From Diphasiastrum complanatum (taxonomy: Eukaryota > Streptophyta > Lycopodiopsida > Lycopodiales > Lycopodiaceae), in contig CM055111.1 of NCBI GenBank assembly GCA_029204225.1, positions 16,415,019 through 16,479,018 on the forward strand: a DNA stretch of 64,000 nucleotides, given 5' to 3'. This document shows, in pieces, positions 32,746 through 44,847 of this stretch. Position numbers and translations under genes: made by a program. The stretch's first letter is position 1; each line of letters begins with the position of its first letter. The notes under the pieces were generated by a model. That model had not been told where the DNA came from, made no database searches, and saw nothing but the letters and a program-made list of their open reading frames with translations.

Positions 32746-32750
32746 GTTGC

Positions 32751-33539
32751 AGTACAATTCTATGTGTAAGATTTAGGTAAAAAAATCTAACAGTGGTTAT
32801 AAAAGATGATAGATACCTTATAGTGGCTATAGAATCTTACAATACCATAAAAGTTGATAGATACCTATTATACACAGTGGCTACCGAATTGGTTGCCTGC
32901 CACACTATTACACTACAATTTTGTTTGTAACATTCAGGTTAAAAAGTAAAACAAACATTTTCTATCATTGTGGTAAATGAATTATTGTGAACATAAACAC
33001 ATCCAAAAAAGATCCTTCAAATTATTGCCTTTCGAACTAGAAACATATTATCTTTGATAACTTTCAAGTGTCATGATATAATGATTTACCTTGAAGACAA
33101 TCTGGCTCAATAGTGCTAGAGAGCAATTGTACCATGTTTTCTGAGCTTCATCTCTCTTGGTCTCCTTTTCTAGCTCTTTTCTCATTCATATCAAATCGTC
33201 ACAAGAAAAATGTTTCAAAAGGGCTTCTTTGTCGGCCTGTACCAAACTGTCTAATATGGAATATTTTGGCAGATAGATTGGTGGGCTTAACATAAGCCTC
33301 ATTTAGCCTGCAATAAAGAATGAGAGGTTATAAAATGAGGGTAAATCTATCAATGTGTGACAAAGTTATGATATAGTCTACATTGATTCTACAATGCACA
33401 CTAATAAGTTCATTGAGTACTCCATAGACTAGTACTAGTTGCCCCAATAAATCCATACTTGCATTTTAGATATAAACTATGAAATACCAATCACATTCCC
33501 ATATCTTAAAACAAGGATGGTTCTGACCAAGCCCTCTAC
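32751..33539. other. Insertion-site repeat, right part, and unassigned sequence
   Basis: 32751-33020 continues the repeat units of 22032-22404. From 33020 to 33539 I see no gene or recognisable repeat; a 60-codon ORF at 33113 has no supporting features. Confidence 0.5.
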
Positions 33540-34855
33540 GGCAACAAAAAAAAATCCAAGAAACAATTCAAGCCTAAGAGGGAGTCAAATCAAAGGCAAG
33601 ATCATGATTAGCAAGCAGAGAGGACCAGCAAAGGCAATTGGAGGAGCAAAGGGAGGTCGAAACAACAAGGTGGAGAAAAGAAGACTTGCGTGAGATGCAG
33701 AAGAGATGGGCACACAATTGATACATGCTGGTTCAATCCGAAAATCGAATCTATCCACTACCACAAGAAGGGTCATGCAGCCATGGATTGTCGCTTGAAC
33801 CCAAGGAACAAATCAACATAGAATAGACAGGAGAACAACAATAGTTCTTCCTATGTCGAGGAGCCCGAAAGCATGAAAATGGGTGAAGAAAGATCGAACA
33901 AAAATTGTTCGACCGCCTACATTTGTGTAGATCTGTGTTCAGCATCAACATCTGACACACATGAGGTGATCCTAGGTGTAGAAGTCACCTCACACTTCTT
34001 GACATCAAGATGAATAGTGTCTTATTTCAGAAGTGTTGATCCTTCAAGATTCAAGTTCTTGGAGATGGATCCAAACATCAAGTGAACAGTATTGGTTCAT
34101 TGTGGCTCAACACCAATGGCAGAGACAGATGACTCAAAGATGTTCTATTCGTGCCTACACTACAACAAGGCTTGCTTTCTATGGCAAGAATACCTGATGT
34201 TGAGATGCGTGTGACATTTTCTGACGAAGCATGCAATGAGATTGACACCAGTACCAGTACCCTGATCGCTCAAGGTAGAAGAAATGGTAATCTATATCAC
34301 CCGAAGGTACGCCTACCTGCAGATCAAGTGCATCAAACTCATGATGATTCGCCAGACACTCTGTGGCATAGGAGACTATGCCACATGAACTCAATGGCAC
34401 TTTACTAAGCAAGCCATCATGGAGCAATAACAGGGGTTAGCATCTCAAATGCAACCAGTTCGACCACCTGTGATGCATGTCTGAAGGGCAAGATGTCACG
34501 CACTCCATTTATCAAAGTCTCCTACAAAACAACCAAGATTTTGGAGTTAGTGCATTCTGACATCAGTGGGCCTTTCAATGTGATCTCAATAGGAGGCTCA
34601 AAATATTACATAACCTTCATTGATGAATATAGTAAATTTGTCAGAGTGTACTTTATTCAGAACAAATCTGAAGCACTTGATAAATTCACAAAGTATGTGA
34701 ATTGGGCAGAGAAATGCATAGACAACAATGTGAAGCTGATCAAAACAGATCAAGGTGGCGAATACATTTCAAATCGCTTCACTGACTTCTGCAATGATTG
34801 TGGCATCATTCACAGAAGGACTGCAGCCTACACACCACAGCACAATGGTGTTGGC
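33540..34855 (+). pseudogene. gag-pol: Ty1/copia gag (zinc knuckles) to integrase fragment
   Basis: 33687-33728 encodes an intact CCHC box (CVRCRRDGHTIDTC) followed by WFNP. A second box at 33759-33792 has lost its first cysteines (HYHKKGHAAMDC). After a decayed protease comes a pre-integrase module with LWHRRLCHMN and CDACLKGK (34360-34495). An open integrase core follows (34493-34855) with the first two catalytic Asp contexts, HSDISGP and TDQGGEY, and then PQHNGV. The sequence breaks exactly there, before the catalytic Glu, and joins CT-rich DNA. The double-knuckle arrangement matches the copia at 20273. Confidence 0.8.
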
Positions 34856-35802
34856 TTCCTTTCTCTCTCGTGCTTGCTCGCTGCTGCTCCTCCTTCTCGC
34901 TCTCATCGCTCCTCCCTCTCTTTTTGCTCTCATCGCTCGCTGCCTGCTGCTTGCCCCTTCCTTTTGTGCTCTCATCGCTCGCTGCCTGCTGCTCACCCCT
35001 TCCTTCTCGCTCCATCTCCCTTCCCTGCTTTCCCCTCTCCTCCGCTCCCTGCTCTCCCTGTTGCTCGCCGCTTTCTTCCCTCTCCACCTTGCTCCCCCTT
35101 CTCGCTCTCATTGCTCCTCCCTCCCTTCTCACGACTGTCGTAGGCCCTTTTCTATATATTAAAAAAAAGGAAAAACAAACTTTTGTAGAGGCCTCTGAAG
35201 TTCCATCTCATTGAGACCAGGACACAGAGAAATCCGCAAAGGTTTATTTTTCTATAAAAAATAAAAAAATAAAAAAATGAATTTGGCCATTAGCCTCATT
35301 GGGAAGCAACTCTATCTCTGATAGACTTCTCCCACGACTGTCGAAGGCCCTTTTCTATATAAAAAAAAAAAACTATATACTATAATAATTTTAGCCCAAG
35401 CCTCTTTGGTGAGTGACTCCTCCAAAGACTGCCAAGGCTAAAGCGAGTTATAGTTGGTATTGAAAACTCCTATAAACTTGCGGAGAAGTGCCGAAAAGTA
35501 GTTTTTTGAAGCAAAACTAAACCTTTGCCAAAAACCCTACATAAGTACTTTTCCAATTATCATCCCTCGTCCTAAGACTTTTGCTAGAAGGGCATAATTG
35601 AAATTATTTATAAATCTACCCTTGCCCAACCTGTGAATGTTCTAGACAAAAGAATATTTCTACTTTATTCATCCTATCTTTTCCTCTTCCATCTCCTCAT
35701 CATCAATTCTCTCATAGACATTTCAAAAACTGCATATCACAATCTCTCTCTTGTACATCACCACACCACTCCATATCACCTTCATCTTGCACATAGCAGG
35801 CC
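34856..35802. other. CT-rich low-complexity and AT-rich repeats
   Basis: 34856-35130 is built from TCGCTGCCTGCTGCT and CTCTCATCGCTC-like repeats. The ORFs reported by translation on both strands are simple-sequence artefacts. Two copies of a CACGACTGTCG(T/A)AGGCCCTTTTCTATAT segment (35129 and 35332), each followed by an A-rich run, suggest a duplicated element end. No gene is seen. Confidence 0.6.
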
Positions 35803-37609
35803 ATGGCAATTTATGAGCAGCTTACCCAAATCTTGATGCTTTTCGGAGAAACTCTCAAGGGCTACACTGCACGATTTCCCAAGATAGTGGGAGATTGGAA
35901 TTCCGGTCTTCCTAGTCACCACAAAATGGCATTTTTCTACGTCGAATTATCGCACAAGATCAAGATTGGTATGTCACCCTTTACATCATATACTAGTCCA
36001 AACGAACTCTGTAAGATAGCCGCTATTGCAGAAGCACAGATCTCGCACACATCATCACTGCCCATATCCAACATTCAAACAATCAGGGATGACAGAGCAT
36101 CTAGTCCACAAGATGCCACAGACAACGCTAGCCAAAGTACTAGCAACACGGACGATCGGATGCAAGTTATCAATGACACAGATGAGATGTGCAGTCAATC
36201 TGATTACCTCCCAAAACCACAAATTACATATCGGAAAATCCAACCATTGGACCAGTGCCATTATTGTTTTGGAAAACATCCAATACCTCAATGTCCAGAT
36301 CGGAATCCGAGATTATGATATCAATCCAATAAGGGAATTCTGGAGATTGGAAATCAATCAACAAAGTCCTCATCTATGCCATCTAGCTTGCCATCAGATC
36401 GCTCCTCCAAACCGTGGTTCGGTGGAAGTATTGGTTATATCAGTGAGTGGATCATCCTAGGCAGAGGAAGTTCAATCAGGCTCACCACTATATTTCGTGG
36501 AAGAGATCAAAGGAGACCTGATACCGGTGTACGCGCATCAACTGAGAGGTGATAGAATCTTACACACGGTATGGTATTTTGGATGTGGAGGTAAACATCG
36601 TAGATTAGAATGTCCACACCAAAATGATCTGTCCTCCTTTTATCCTTGGTGTGAACAATGCGGCATCAATCACCCATGTCGTGATTGTCCACTAAGAGAT
36701 CCAAGAAAAGCCGTTATGACTCCTACTTGCTTGAATCGACAACCTACATATGACCATGCAAATCCACCAACCGAAAAGCTGCACTACAAACACAAACTTC
36801 TAGTGCCACTTGGTTACAAAGCATATGCGGATGGAAGGAATCAGAGATAGATCCTTAAACAAGTTGACACGGCCACACGTGAATCACCAACACCACAGAT
36901 GACAGAGTGGGTAAAATCTATCCAACCAGGGATAGCGAAAGAAGTCAAGAAATTGGCAACAGATGCAATCGAGCAGATTTTACCAAGCCTCATTAAGAAA
37001 ATGCTGCCACAACTTCTGGTGGATGAATTACAAAGGGGCCTCGCATCAACCAAGCAACTTGAAGGCAAACTGACTACCAGTCATCGCAACGATCCATCTG
37101 TACCACCTTCAAGAGAGCAGTCCATTGAGAAAGGAAAGACTAAGGTGGGAGATTGTCCTCTGATTTCAACGCCAATCATAAGCAAGATCCAACCACAGTC
37201 GAAATGTTCTACTCAACAATTGGCCACCACAAAGCTACATCAGGACATCACATTGCTTAGATGGCCAAATCTAGGGAATCCAAGCCCAAAATTGCCAATT
37301 GTACAACAAGAACCAGAACCTACAATGACAAAGCCTTGTCCTAAATCTATGATATTGACTGTTGAGGAAAGTCGTAAGGTTATGGCATACCATGAATATC
37401 TAGACAGACAAGAGCATCAAGCAAGCACGTCATATCCACATTATGATTTGGGGGAGTCCATGACATTGGGACCAATTGCGCTGATCTATGAGGATCCCTT
37501 ATATAAGCAAGATTTATCTGGGGATCCTCCGATGGCATATCTCGACTACCCAATTGTCAATGAACAAGGTTATCTGGAATGGCCACTAGACCCTTATGGG
37601 TATTATTGA
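35803..37609 (+). pseudogene. Gag-like ORF series with three zinc-binding clusters
   Basis: Three consecutive plus-strand ORFs (35803-36318, 36497-36850, 36899-37609) look like one coding region with a stop and frame changes. The first has a Gag-like ETLKGYTARFPKIVGDW segment and CHYCFGKHPIPQCP (CX2CX4HX4C). The second has CGGKHRRLEC and CEQCGINHPCRDCP clusters. The third starts with an amphipathic helix (EWVKSIQPGIAKEVKKLATD) and has a Pro/Ser-rich tail. An LTR follows at 37857. I infer the gag of an unassigned LTR element with atypically many Cys/His clusters; no polymerase is nearby. Confidence 0.5.
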
Positions 37610-37856
37610 AAATCTGGTAAGTCCAAGTTCTTGCTGATCGCCATCATCCAATAAAGCTTCAGGTTTTATGTAAGCGAATTTTATCCACGCTTTTCCTGAA
37701 GCACCCATGTCCTAGCAATAAAAGGACCGACAACAGCGCCCATTCACGACAGTTGCAGCCTAGTGCCGAGGGACCGGCACTACTTTGGGCCGTGGACCCT
37801 GTTGTGGGTATTTCCTGCACAATAATGAACAAGTGGGTCCCACCACTTGAAATACT

Positions 37857-38271
37857 GTTGGCCAAGCTTTACCTAGTGGGCCCGGCCACAGTATAGTGTA
37901 CAGTTAGAATAATAAGTGTGAGGGCACTGGCGTCCTGCATGTGTAAGCCAAACCCAATGAGCATGCAAAATGGTCAGGTAGAACTTGAATAAAAGACTTG
38001 GGGCCTTAGTTAGAACAAATTAATTAAAAAGCCCAAAGTCAAGTTCATAAGGTTCTAAGTTAAAAGAGAATCTCTCAAACTCACATGAATCATGTGAGTT
38101 TGGCCCTTTTCCTAATGAACCATTAGATTGAAGTTTAATTAGTTTGAAGGGCTAAGATGTCATTGTAAATAGGCCAATGAGTGCCAAGATGGCCCTCCCT
38201 CCTCAACTATATAAGGAGGCCATTTTCCATTGTACACATCTTCATTTTTCTCAATAAAGCTCTCCTTCTAG

Positions 38272-38322
<51 letters not shown>

Positions 38323-38345
38323 CAAGGTTGATTGGTGCATAACTA
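37857..38345 (+). mobile_element. LTR with CTATATAAG box and CT microsatellite
   Basis: The segment starts TGTTGG after a GGGTCCCACCACTTGAAATAC context resembling the boundary at 47791. It has a TATA box at 38207-38215 and a (TC)n tract (38273-38325). Wording such as AATAAGTG and TGTGTAAGCC parallels the LTR at 47791. The 3' boundary is uncertain. Confidence 0.5.
38273..38326. repeat. (TC)n microsatellite
   Basis: This is a nearly pure TC dinucleotide run inside the LTR leader. The downstream CT-rich stretch to 38520 is less regular. Confidence 0.9.
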
Positions 38346-38779
38346 TGGGTAGGCGCTCGAGCCCCCATAGCCCCAACCATCCTTGGTGAACTCTCTTCTC
38401 CCTTTCTCTCTCTCTCTTCTCTCTCTATCTCTCTCTTCTTTCCCCTCTCTAAACTCTCTCTCCTCTCTCCTCTCTCTCATCACTCCTATCTCTCTACCTC
38501 TCTCTATCTCCCTTCTCTATCTCTTACTATGCACGTGTGCACGGGCGGCTCCTAGTGAACGGACCCCTATACTACAATCGGCTACAATTCTAAATCATAT
38601 GGATCCGACCAAATTTAAAGTGCATAATGTTCTTGATGAACCAACAATGAAACCATTATAGAACATGATCAATGACGAAGAAACAAGCTAAGCAACATTA
38701 TAATACGGTCTTGAAATGGGAAAATCCCCCTTGAAAGATTGATTCAGAGAATGTGCCACCCTTACTGAATAAAGGCCAA

Positions 38780-39660
38780 GCAGATCAGCATTGTTGCAAA
38801 TCAGCATCTGAAGGTTAATGACCTGATCGGAAAATCACTGAGTTTGGTATTGACAACCAAGTCCACAAAGTCTTTATTGGACAATAATCGATATTCTCGA
38901 ATCAAGTCCAAGGTCACTGAGGCTTTGATGAACAAGGTCGGTAAGGTAATCGATCGAACGTTAATTCAGGAAGGATGTGATTTCTCAGGTATTAGCAGGG
39001 AGGCATATGCGAGTATATTTAAAATTATTAAAGAGGCTTTTGGACAATTGCACGTAAGAAAAATTCCCATTCCTTGCCCTTTTCAGATAAGATTGGAGAG
39101 AGATGTATTGAATAAGGGCCCTGCAAAACGTCATTCAAATCTCTTTTCACATCAATGAGATTTACAATTCAAAGTCTGGCAATTTGTCATATAATTCTAC
39201 CAACAACTTATTTGTGGATTTAAATCATTTATTGAGATTTATAGTGAAATTCTATAATATTACAAGTATTAGTATGAGCAAACTTATTCTGGTGGTCAAG
39301 CTAGATGAATCGGAAGTTATAAAAGGACAAAAGTTGAAAAGAGTAAGTATTACTCTCATGAATGGAGTATTGAGCAATGCAACAAACTCAAGGGTCTCAA
39401 CTTCAGTGTGCAATCAGAAAACAACATATGTTGGCTAGCATGTTTTCAGGTAAAAAACGGCTGTTATTCATGTGCAATTTCTTTTAGTAGTTGTTTTGAA
39501 TATATAAAAACTTGTGATTCCATATGTTGAACAGGTTATCAAGGAGGATCACGACGTTCTTTCCTGGAGTTTTAGCAGAACAAGTTATCCAGATATCATA
39601 AAGGATCATATGATTGGCAAAGTACTTAGTGTTCCTGAAAGAGGTGGGGGAATTTTCCAG
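38780..39660 (+). pseudogene. Unrecognised coding remnant
   Basis: Plus-strand open segments at 38780-39158 (SLVLTTKSTKSLLDNNRYSR, then MNKVGKVIDRTLIQEGCDFS), 39184-39438 (KLILVVKLDESEVIKGQKLK), and about 39535-39660 (IKEDHDVLSWSFSR) look like exons of one gene, with an intron-like gap at 39440-39534 ending TTGAACAG. I do not recognise a family with confidence. It could be a piece of an unusual transposase, which would fit the unclassified modules at 48.4 and 53.7 kb, but that is a guess. Confidence 0.3.
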
Positions 39661-39800
39661 TAGTGCTAAATTACTTGAGGCTTAATTGACTTTGTGGTTG
39701 AACTTCATGTAGTTAAAGGTTTCCATTAGTTTTAGTTTTTTTTCGGATACTATCCTGGATCTAACATCGGATAGTATCCAACATCGATATATGCTTCTGT
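39650..39800 (+). repeat. Direct repeat, copy 1 (partner at 50945-51092)
   Basis: A 140-base segment from GGAATTTTCCAG through GTGCTAAATTACTTGAGGC to ATCGATATATGCTTC recurs at 50945-51092 in the same orientation with few changes. This copy has an extra ACATCGGATAGTATCC stretch. The two copies bracket 11 kb that includes the SIN3 fragment. Confidence 0.85.
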
Positions 39801-41070
39801 CATGTTAGTGAGCATACAATTCTCGTCTGAGATATTTGTCTAAGTTGCAGTAATCTTGTTTGTGCTGATTCTTTCTAGCTTTAGTGCTGCACTTCACCTA
39901 GCAGCATTGGCTTTTCTCTTCAATCCTACCCTGCATTATGGCTAGGTTGTCCCTTCACTTCCAGAGATGTGGTAGAAACTCCGTAAACTTACAAAAGCTA
40001 ATGTGGACGTTTCTTGATGCATGTGACATGCACGCATACTCTTGGGCTATCATGATATGGGTAGGGATGTTGTAGCACGTATTTCGTACTATGCATGATG
40101 GAGGTTTTAGTTTTTGAGTTAAACTTTGAACGTCATTTTTTGTGTTTCGGCTCTATTGTGGATTTAACAATAAATGGGATGGTTATTAAAATATGTGCAT
40201 ATCTGCGTATTTTGTTAGTAATCAAATTGTTGAAAGGCTAAAGTTCGGAGTACATGTGGTCAAGAATGGTGAAATCCAGCAACCACTTGCTTTGTGCTAA
40301 ATATATGAAAATGAGTTTTTCCTGTATTCTATTTTTCTGTTGAGGTTTGGGCTTATAGGATCTACTTTTCTAGGAGTGCTCCCTATGAGGTCCAGCACTG
40401 TATACAATGCAACAGGCATGTCTGTTCTCGAGCCCTGCCTTTGCATCTGATGTATCACATGTTCTTGGGACTGATTTTATCGCAGATCCAAATAACAAAC
40501 TTGCTGACATAAATTATGATTTAGTATGCCACAAACACAGTTACATGATTTGGTCTTTCAAGCTTTAACCATCAGTGGTAGTCTGGTAGAGTTTTCTGAG
40601 ACAGTTTTAGTGGCAGAGGTTAAGGGAGTCTGGAGATGGAATTTGTCACTATGGAGTAAAGATAAGCAGGATTTGCTCTCTATTTGCATGGTTGGGAAGT
40701 TTCTCTTATGCCTGATGATCAACCCATAATGCTGTTAGAAATAATTGCTGCTTGCAAAATAACGACACCCAATTTTCACATGTAGCTGTGGCACGTCTTT
40801 TAACCAATAAGCTTTTACATGTCGTTGAAGACATTCTCTCCCTGGTTTTAAAGACACTCCACTTTGCATGCAATACCCCATTATTATGTTTAATGCTTGA
40901 AAGGCTCTTTCTGAAATTTGTATGTTATTCCCTTCAAAATTTAAATCACAAAGACATGATGCGAAGTTTGGTATAAGAGTAATGTGTTTAGGGGACTAGA
41001 AAATTTTCAGCCAGTACTTATGTCATTTTTCTGAGAAAATGTCTGAGTAAATTTTACATTGTATTGTACA
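39801..41070. other. Noncoding sequence before SIN3 fragment
   Basis: No gene can be supported here. Short ORFs at 40526 and 40752 lack features. The region may be intron or flank of the copied SIN3 gene, since it ends in a T-rich tract and a TTGTACAG acceptor at about 41070. Confidence 0.45.
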
Positions 41071-43338
41071 GGGCTATTAAATGGTGGTGCCCACAGCATG
41101 ATACAGAGACTGATGATGAAGTTGAAGAGAGCTTGCAAAAATCTACTGAAGACAGTGAGAATATTTCAGAGGCTGGTGAAGAAGTTTCAGGCAGTGCCTC
41201 AGGTGACAATGATGATGCTTCACATGAGGAGCATGAAGAGGAGGATGAAGAGGATGAGGAGCAGGAAGGAAAGGTGGAAAGGGAAGGTGAAGCAGAAGGG
41301 ATGGCTGATGCTGAAGATGAAGGAGATGGTTTTTCAATGGCATCTCTTGATCGTTCTCTAGTTCTTTGTAAACCTTTGGCCGTCCATGCTACTTCCTTCG
41401 ATATTGGGCCACCTTCGAAGAACAGAGTTATATTTTATGGGAATGACAGGTTTTACATTCTTTTCAAACTTTATCAGGTAATCTTGCAGCTTATGCAATC
41501 TGTCAGAATATTGACATAGAAATTGTAGCAATATGTTGTGCTTCCGCTTTTTTCTGACGTCCCAAGTCTTGATTTTGATATTTCGGTTTTGTGTTCTTAT
41601 GGCTCCTACTATTACAAATCAGGATAACTAAAATGAATGTGAAAAAATGTTGCAAGCTTACTTCATTTCAAGGGCTTGATTTGGTTGTTACAAGAAGTTG
41701 AGTCCTGCTTCTTGATTAGAATACTGAACACGTGTTATCTTTGTACTGAAATTTGAAGACATTTTGCTTTTTCAATTCCCAACGTGCAGACCTTATATGA
41801 ACGAATTTTTTCTGGAAAACGAATTCTATGGCAGCCGAGCAGAAGTGGAAAACATTTAAAGATGTATCCACTCCATATCTTTATACGAAGTACATACTGG
41901 AACTTAGTACTCTTTTCATCATGCTAGTACCTGTACATGTCTATGTTTTATTACAAGTACACCTTTTTAGAGGAAAGGTAATATTTGATTACGACTAGTC
42001 GTGAAGCATTGAATTAGCATTTATGGATTATTCTAGTCTGGTAAGAAGCGTTTTTTATTTCTCATTTGCAAAATCTATGAACGGCAACCAGATTCATGAC
42101 GGCTCTATAAGATTTCCTTGGTGAAACTGATGTCAATACAAGTTTTGAGGATGAGTGTCGGTCAATAATTGGGACGCAGTCCTACATTTTGTTACTCTTG
42201 ACAAGTTAATCTTCAAACTTGTGAAACATGTTCGAGAACTACTCATATCTGTTGTTTTTCTTATTTTTTTGGGATCTTTTGAAGAAAGTGTCTGCTTAGC
42301 AGTTTACTAAGTTTAACTGAGCTGACCATATTTGCTGAATTTAAAAAAAATATTTTGCAGCTTCAAACGATTGCTGCTGATGAAACGGCAAATAAACTTC
42401 TATTGCTATACACACGTGAGAAATCACGTGGAGCTTGTGGGATTATTGACATTGTTTATCATTCAAATGCATGTGTTCTCCTCCGTGATGAGAGCGTCTT
42501 TCGATTTGAGCATGTACGTGATATCTATATTTTCTCTAATGACAATGTTTCTGCTTTCTGTCTATCTCATGTTACATGTGAGAACATGTGAATTTATGTG
42601 ACAACAGAAAATATGCCCCGGTGAATTATCAGTTCAGCTAATGGAGGAGGGACCTGAGAAATTGGAGGTTCTGGCAACTACTATTGACGAGCCTTTGCAA
42701 AATTACTTGAACGATTACTTGTTCTCAGTGCCAGAGAGGAAAGATCGTCATCATGTTTTTGCTGAAAGGTAGCTTCAGAGTTTTGCTTGGTGTCTCATAA
42801 ATTTTAAGACATTGAGTGAATCACCTTTGTTTGTTACTAATCAGCTCTTTACTTATCCGCAGAAATAAGCGCAAATTCACAGATGACGAGGAATGTGAAG
42901 CTTTTATGAAGGCAACAAGAAATGTTTACGTGGTGAATAGTTTGGAGCGGAAGACAGATTGTAGGACCTCCAAGGTTTACCTTTTTTTCTAAGACTGAAT
43001 TTGTACGATCACATTAGACACCCGTGTATATGCAGCTGAAAGATAGTGTGAGGCTTCTGGTGATAAACTCTTGTTTGAAAAAAAAAAGGTACTCTATTGT
43101 ATTGAATGTTTTTGTTTTACTAAATAGAATGTCTCTACATTCCTGCAGGTCTCATATGTCCTTGCTACTGAGGATCTTCTGTACAAAAGGAAGTGGCCTA
43201 AGATGGTTAATTCTCCTGAGGTCAATAATGGAACCCGTAGCATTTCCATGACTTGTGGTTCTAGAGGATCGATAACTAAACAAGATAGAGTTAAGCGGTT
43301 CCTTGTATGGTTGGAGGGTAAGTTGACCGAGACGTAAC
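41071..43338 (+). pseudogene. SIN3-like transcriptional corepressor, C-terminal pseudogene with introns
   Basis: Six exon-like blocks match the C-terminal region of plant paired amphipathic helix (SIN3/SNL) proteins. 41071-41477: SENISEAGEEVSG, an acidic run, CKPLAVHATSF and VIFYGNDRFYILFKLYQ. 41790-41900: TLYERIFSGK…KWKTFKDVSTPYLYTKYI. 42092-42245: MTALYDFLGETD…IIGTQSY. 42357-42514: LQTIAADETANKLLLLYTRE. 42607-42770: GELSVQLMEEGPEKLEVL. 42862-42975 and 43149-43338: ERKTDCRTSK and SYVLATEDLLYKRKW. GT…AG introns remain. Lesions: a lost base in the A-run at 41816, TAA at 42108-42110 in place of Tyr, and a one-base loss at 42192. The N-terminal PAH domains are absent. SIN3 scaffolds histone deacetylases. 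Confidence 0.85.
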
Positions 43339-44845
43339 AGAAGGCAATCAAAAATTTTATTCCTGCAAAAGTTCTTTCTTGTGACTGATTTTTGTTGCGT
43401 TAACCAAAGAAAGACACCTTAGTTTATGTACGTTCATGGTTGGCTATTATCTAAGCCCAAGCATTGTATGACTCAAAGTTAATGAGATAATTTTGCCAAT
43501 GTTTAGGTCTTTAGATATTCAAAAGAATGTTGAGAAAATATTGATTCTGAACTTTTATTGGAGAGAATACGAGAGAGCAATACAAAATTAAGTGATGGGA
43601 TAGGGGTAGTACCTATATCAATTTCTAGGATTTTTTTTTTTCGAAGAGGTTTGCATTATATTTCTTTGTCCTTGAGGGAGTCTCTCCAAAGGTGGGGATG
43701 TTAGAATATGGAATTTGATTTTAGTGATTCTTTTGTTTCTGGACTATGAAACAATCTTTGTGCGTTATGGTGACTTTTTTACTATAGTGTTTAACATAGC
43801 ACACATTAATAAACTATAGTCTAATAATATTTTTAAGTAGTATGCAATGTCCCAATACATCTCACATTCTCAAATATTTGGCATATAGCCTCTGTTACAA
43901 TTCTAAAGGAAGCAGTTCTTGAGTTTGTTGAAATTCCTTGTTGTCCTTTGATCTTTGACCTTGTGGAAATGTATGGGGATCTATTCATGCGTTGGGATAA
44001 GCAACCAACTTGGTTCTTTGTATCATATATCAATACCAAGGTCATGGTATTGGAATGACACGAGATCCTTGGAAGAAGGAGAAGACAACATAAGTTGTGC
44101 TGCAGCATTTTCAAAAGTCGAGGATGGAAACAATGAAAAGTCAACAATTGTCATGCCAAATAATTGTTATTAGAAAAAAAAGAGTAGAGAGGTCTCATGC
44201 AGTATGATGTCGGTCTAACAATGAAATAGAATGCTTTTACTCTCCTTGTGTGTCAAGTTGAATGAATCAAAGATCGGAATCAGTACAAATTCTATTCCAT
44301 AATGTTTTTCTTATGTACTATTACTTACTACGTGCTATGAAACTGTGGATTATAGCAGTCATTTCATGTAGAGTGGGCATGGGTTATTCAACCAAAGAAG
44401 GGTTGACACCTCTCATTATAATGAGAAAGCCTAGCTTCTTAGAAAGATTTTTTAAGATTTATAGCTCTCTAGGTGACATCGTAGACATTGAAATGGCAAC
44501 AAATTTTTTGATTTTTTCCTTCTCTGAATTGTACTCACATACAAGGCCCCGATTGCTTCCTCCCACTCCTCCTTATTGCGTGCACGAGAAGAGAGAGAGA
44601 GAGGAGTAGGCTACTTCCCATTATCAAGTACTACGTCCCTTCATGTCTCCAACAATGTTTGCCCACATGATAAAAAGATTTTTTTTTCTTATTTATTGTT
44701 GAAAAGCAATGTGTCTTCGACATGCATGGTGATGATAATTAAGGAATGTTGCACTGAATTTAAATAAATATTAGAATCGACAGTGCTTAGTTGAAAAACA
44801 TGTTGGATGAGGAATGTGTTTATCCTTTGAAACCAAGCTCTTGCT
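43339..44845. other. Region without identified genes
   Basis: I found no supported gene. The ORFs at 43833-44147 (minus) and 44262-44609 (plus) have no recognisable domain or codon pattern. Confidence 0.5.
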
Positions 44846-44847
44846 GA

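Larger units (their letters stand above)
22405..32750 (-). mobile_element. LARD-like noncoding LTR retroelement with nested TR-GAG, TSD GTTGC
   Basis: The element spans 22410-32745 between direct repeats GTTGC (22405-22409 and 32746-32750). It is transcribed on the minus strand: the primer site (complement of TGGTATCAGAGCC) sits just inside the right LTR near 26230-26242, and a purine-rich tract lies beside the left LTR at 23655-23668. Its 5' LTR is interrupted by a second element at 26589-31844. Without that insert the element would be about 5.1 kb: LTRs of 1245 and 1241 bp and a 2.6-kb interior lacking gag, RT or integrase. This is the architecture of a large retrotransposon derivative that must move using another element's proteins. 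Confidence 0.9.

Noticed and set aside
34806-35132. A 108-codon minus-strand ORF rich in Arg and Glu opposite three plus-strand ORFs
   Set aside because: All come from CT-rich simple sequence open in several frames; no domain or codon signal.
41064-41361. Overlapping ORF in another frame of the SIN3 exon
   Set aside because: It is a shadow of the acidic SIN3 exon; only the 41071-41477 frame matches the family.
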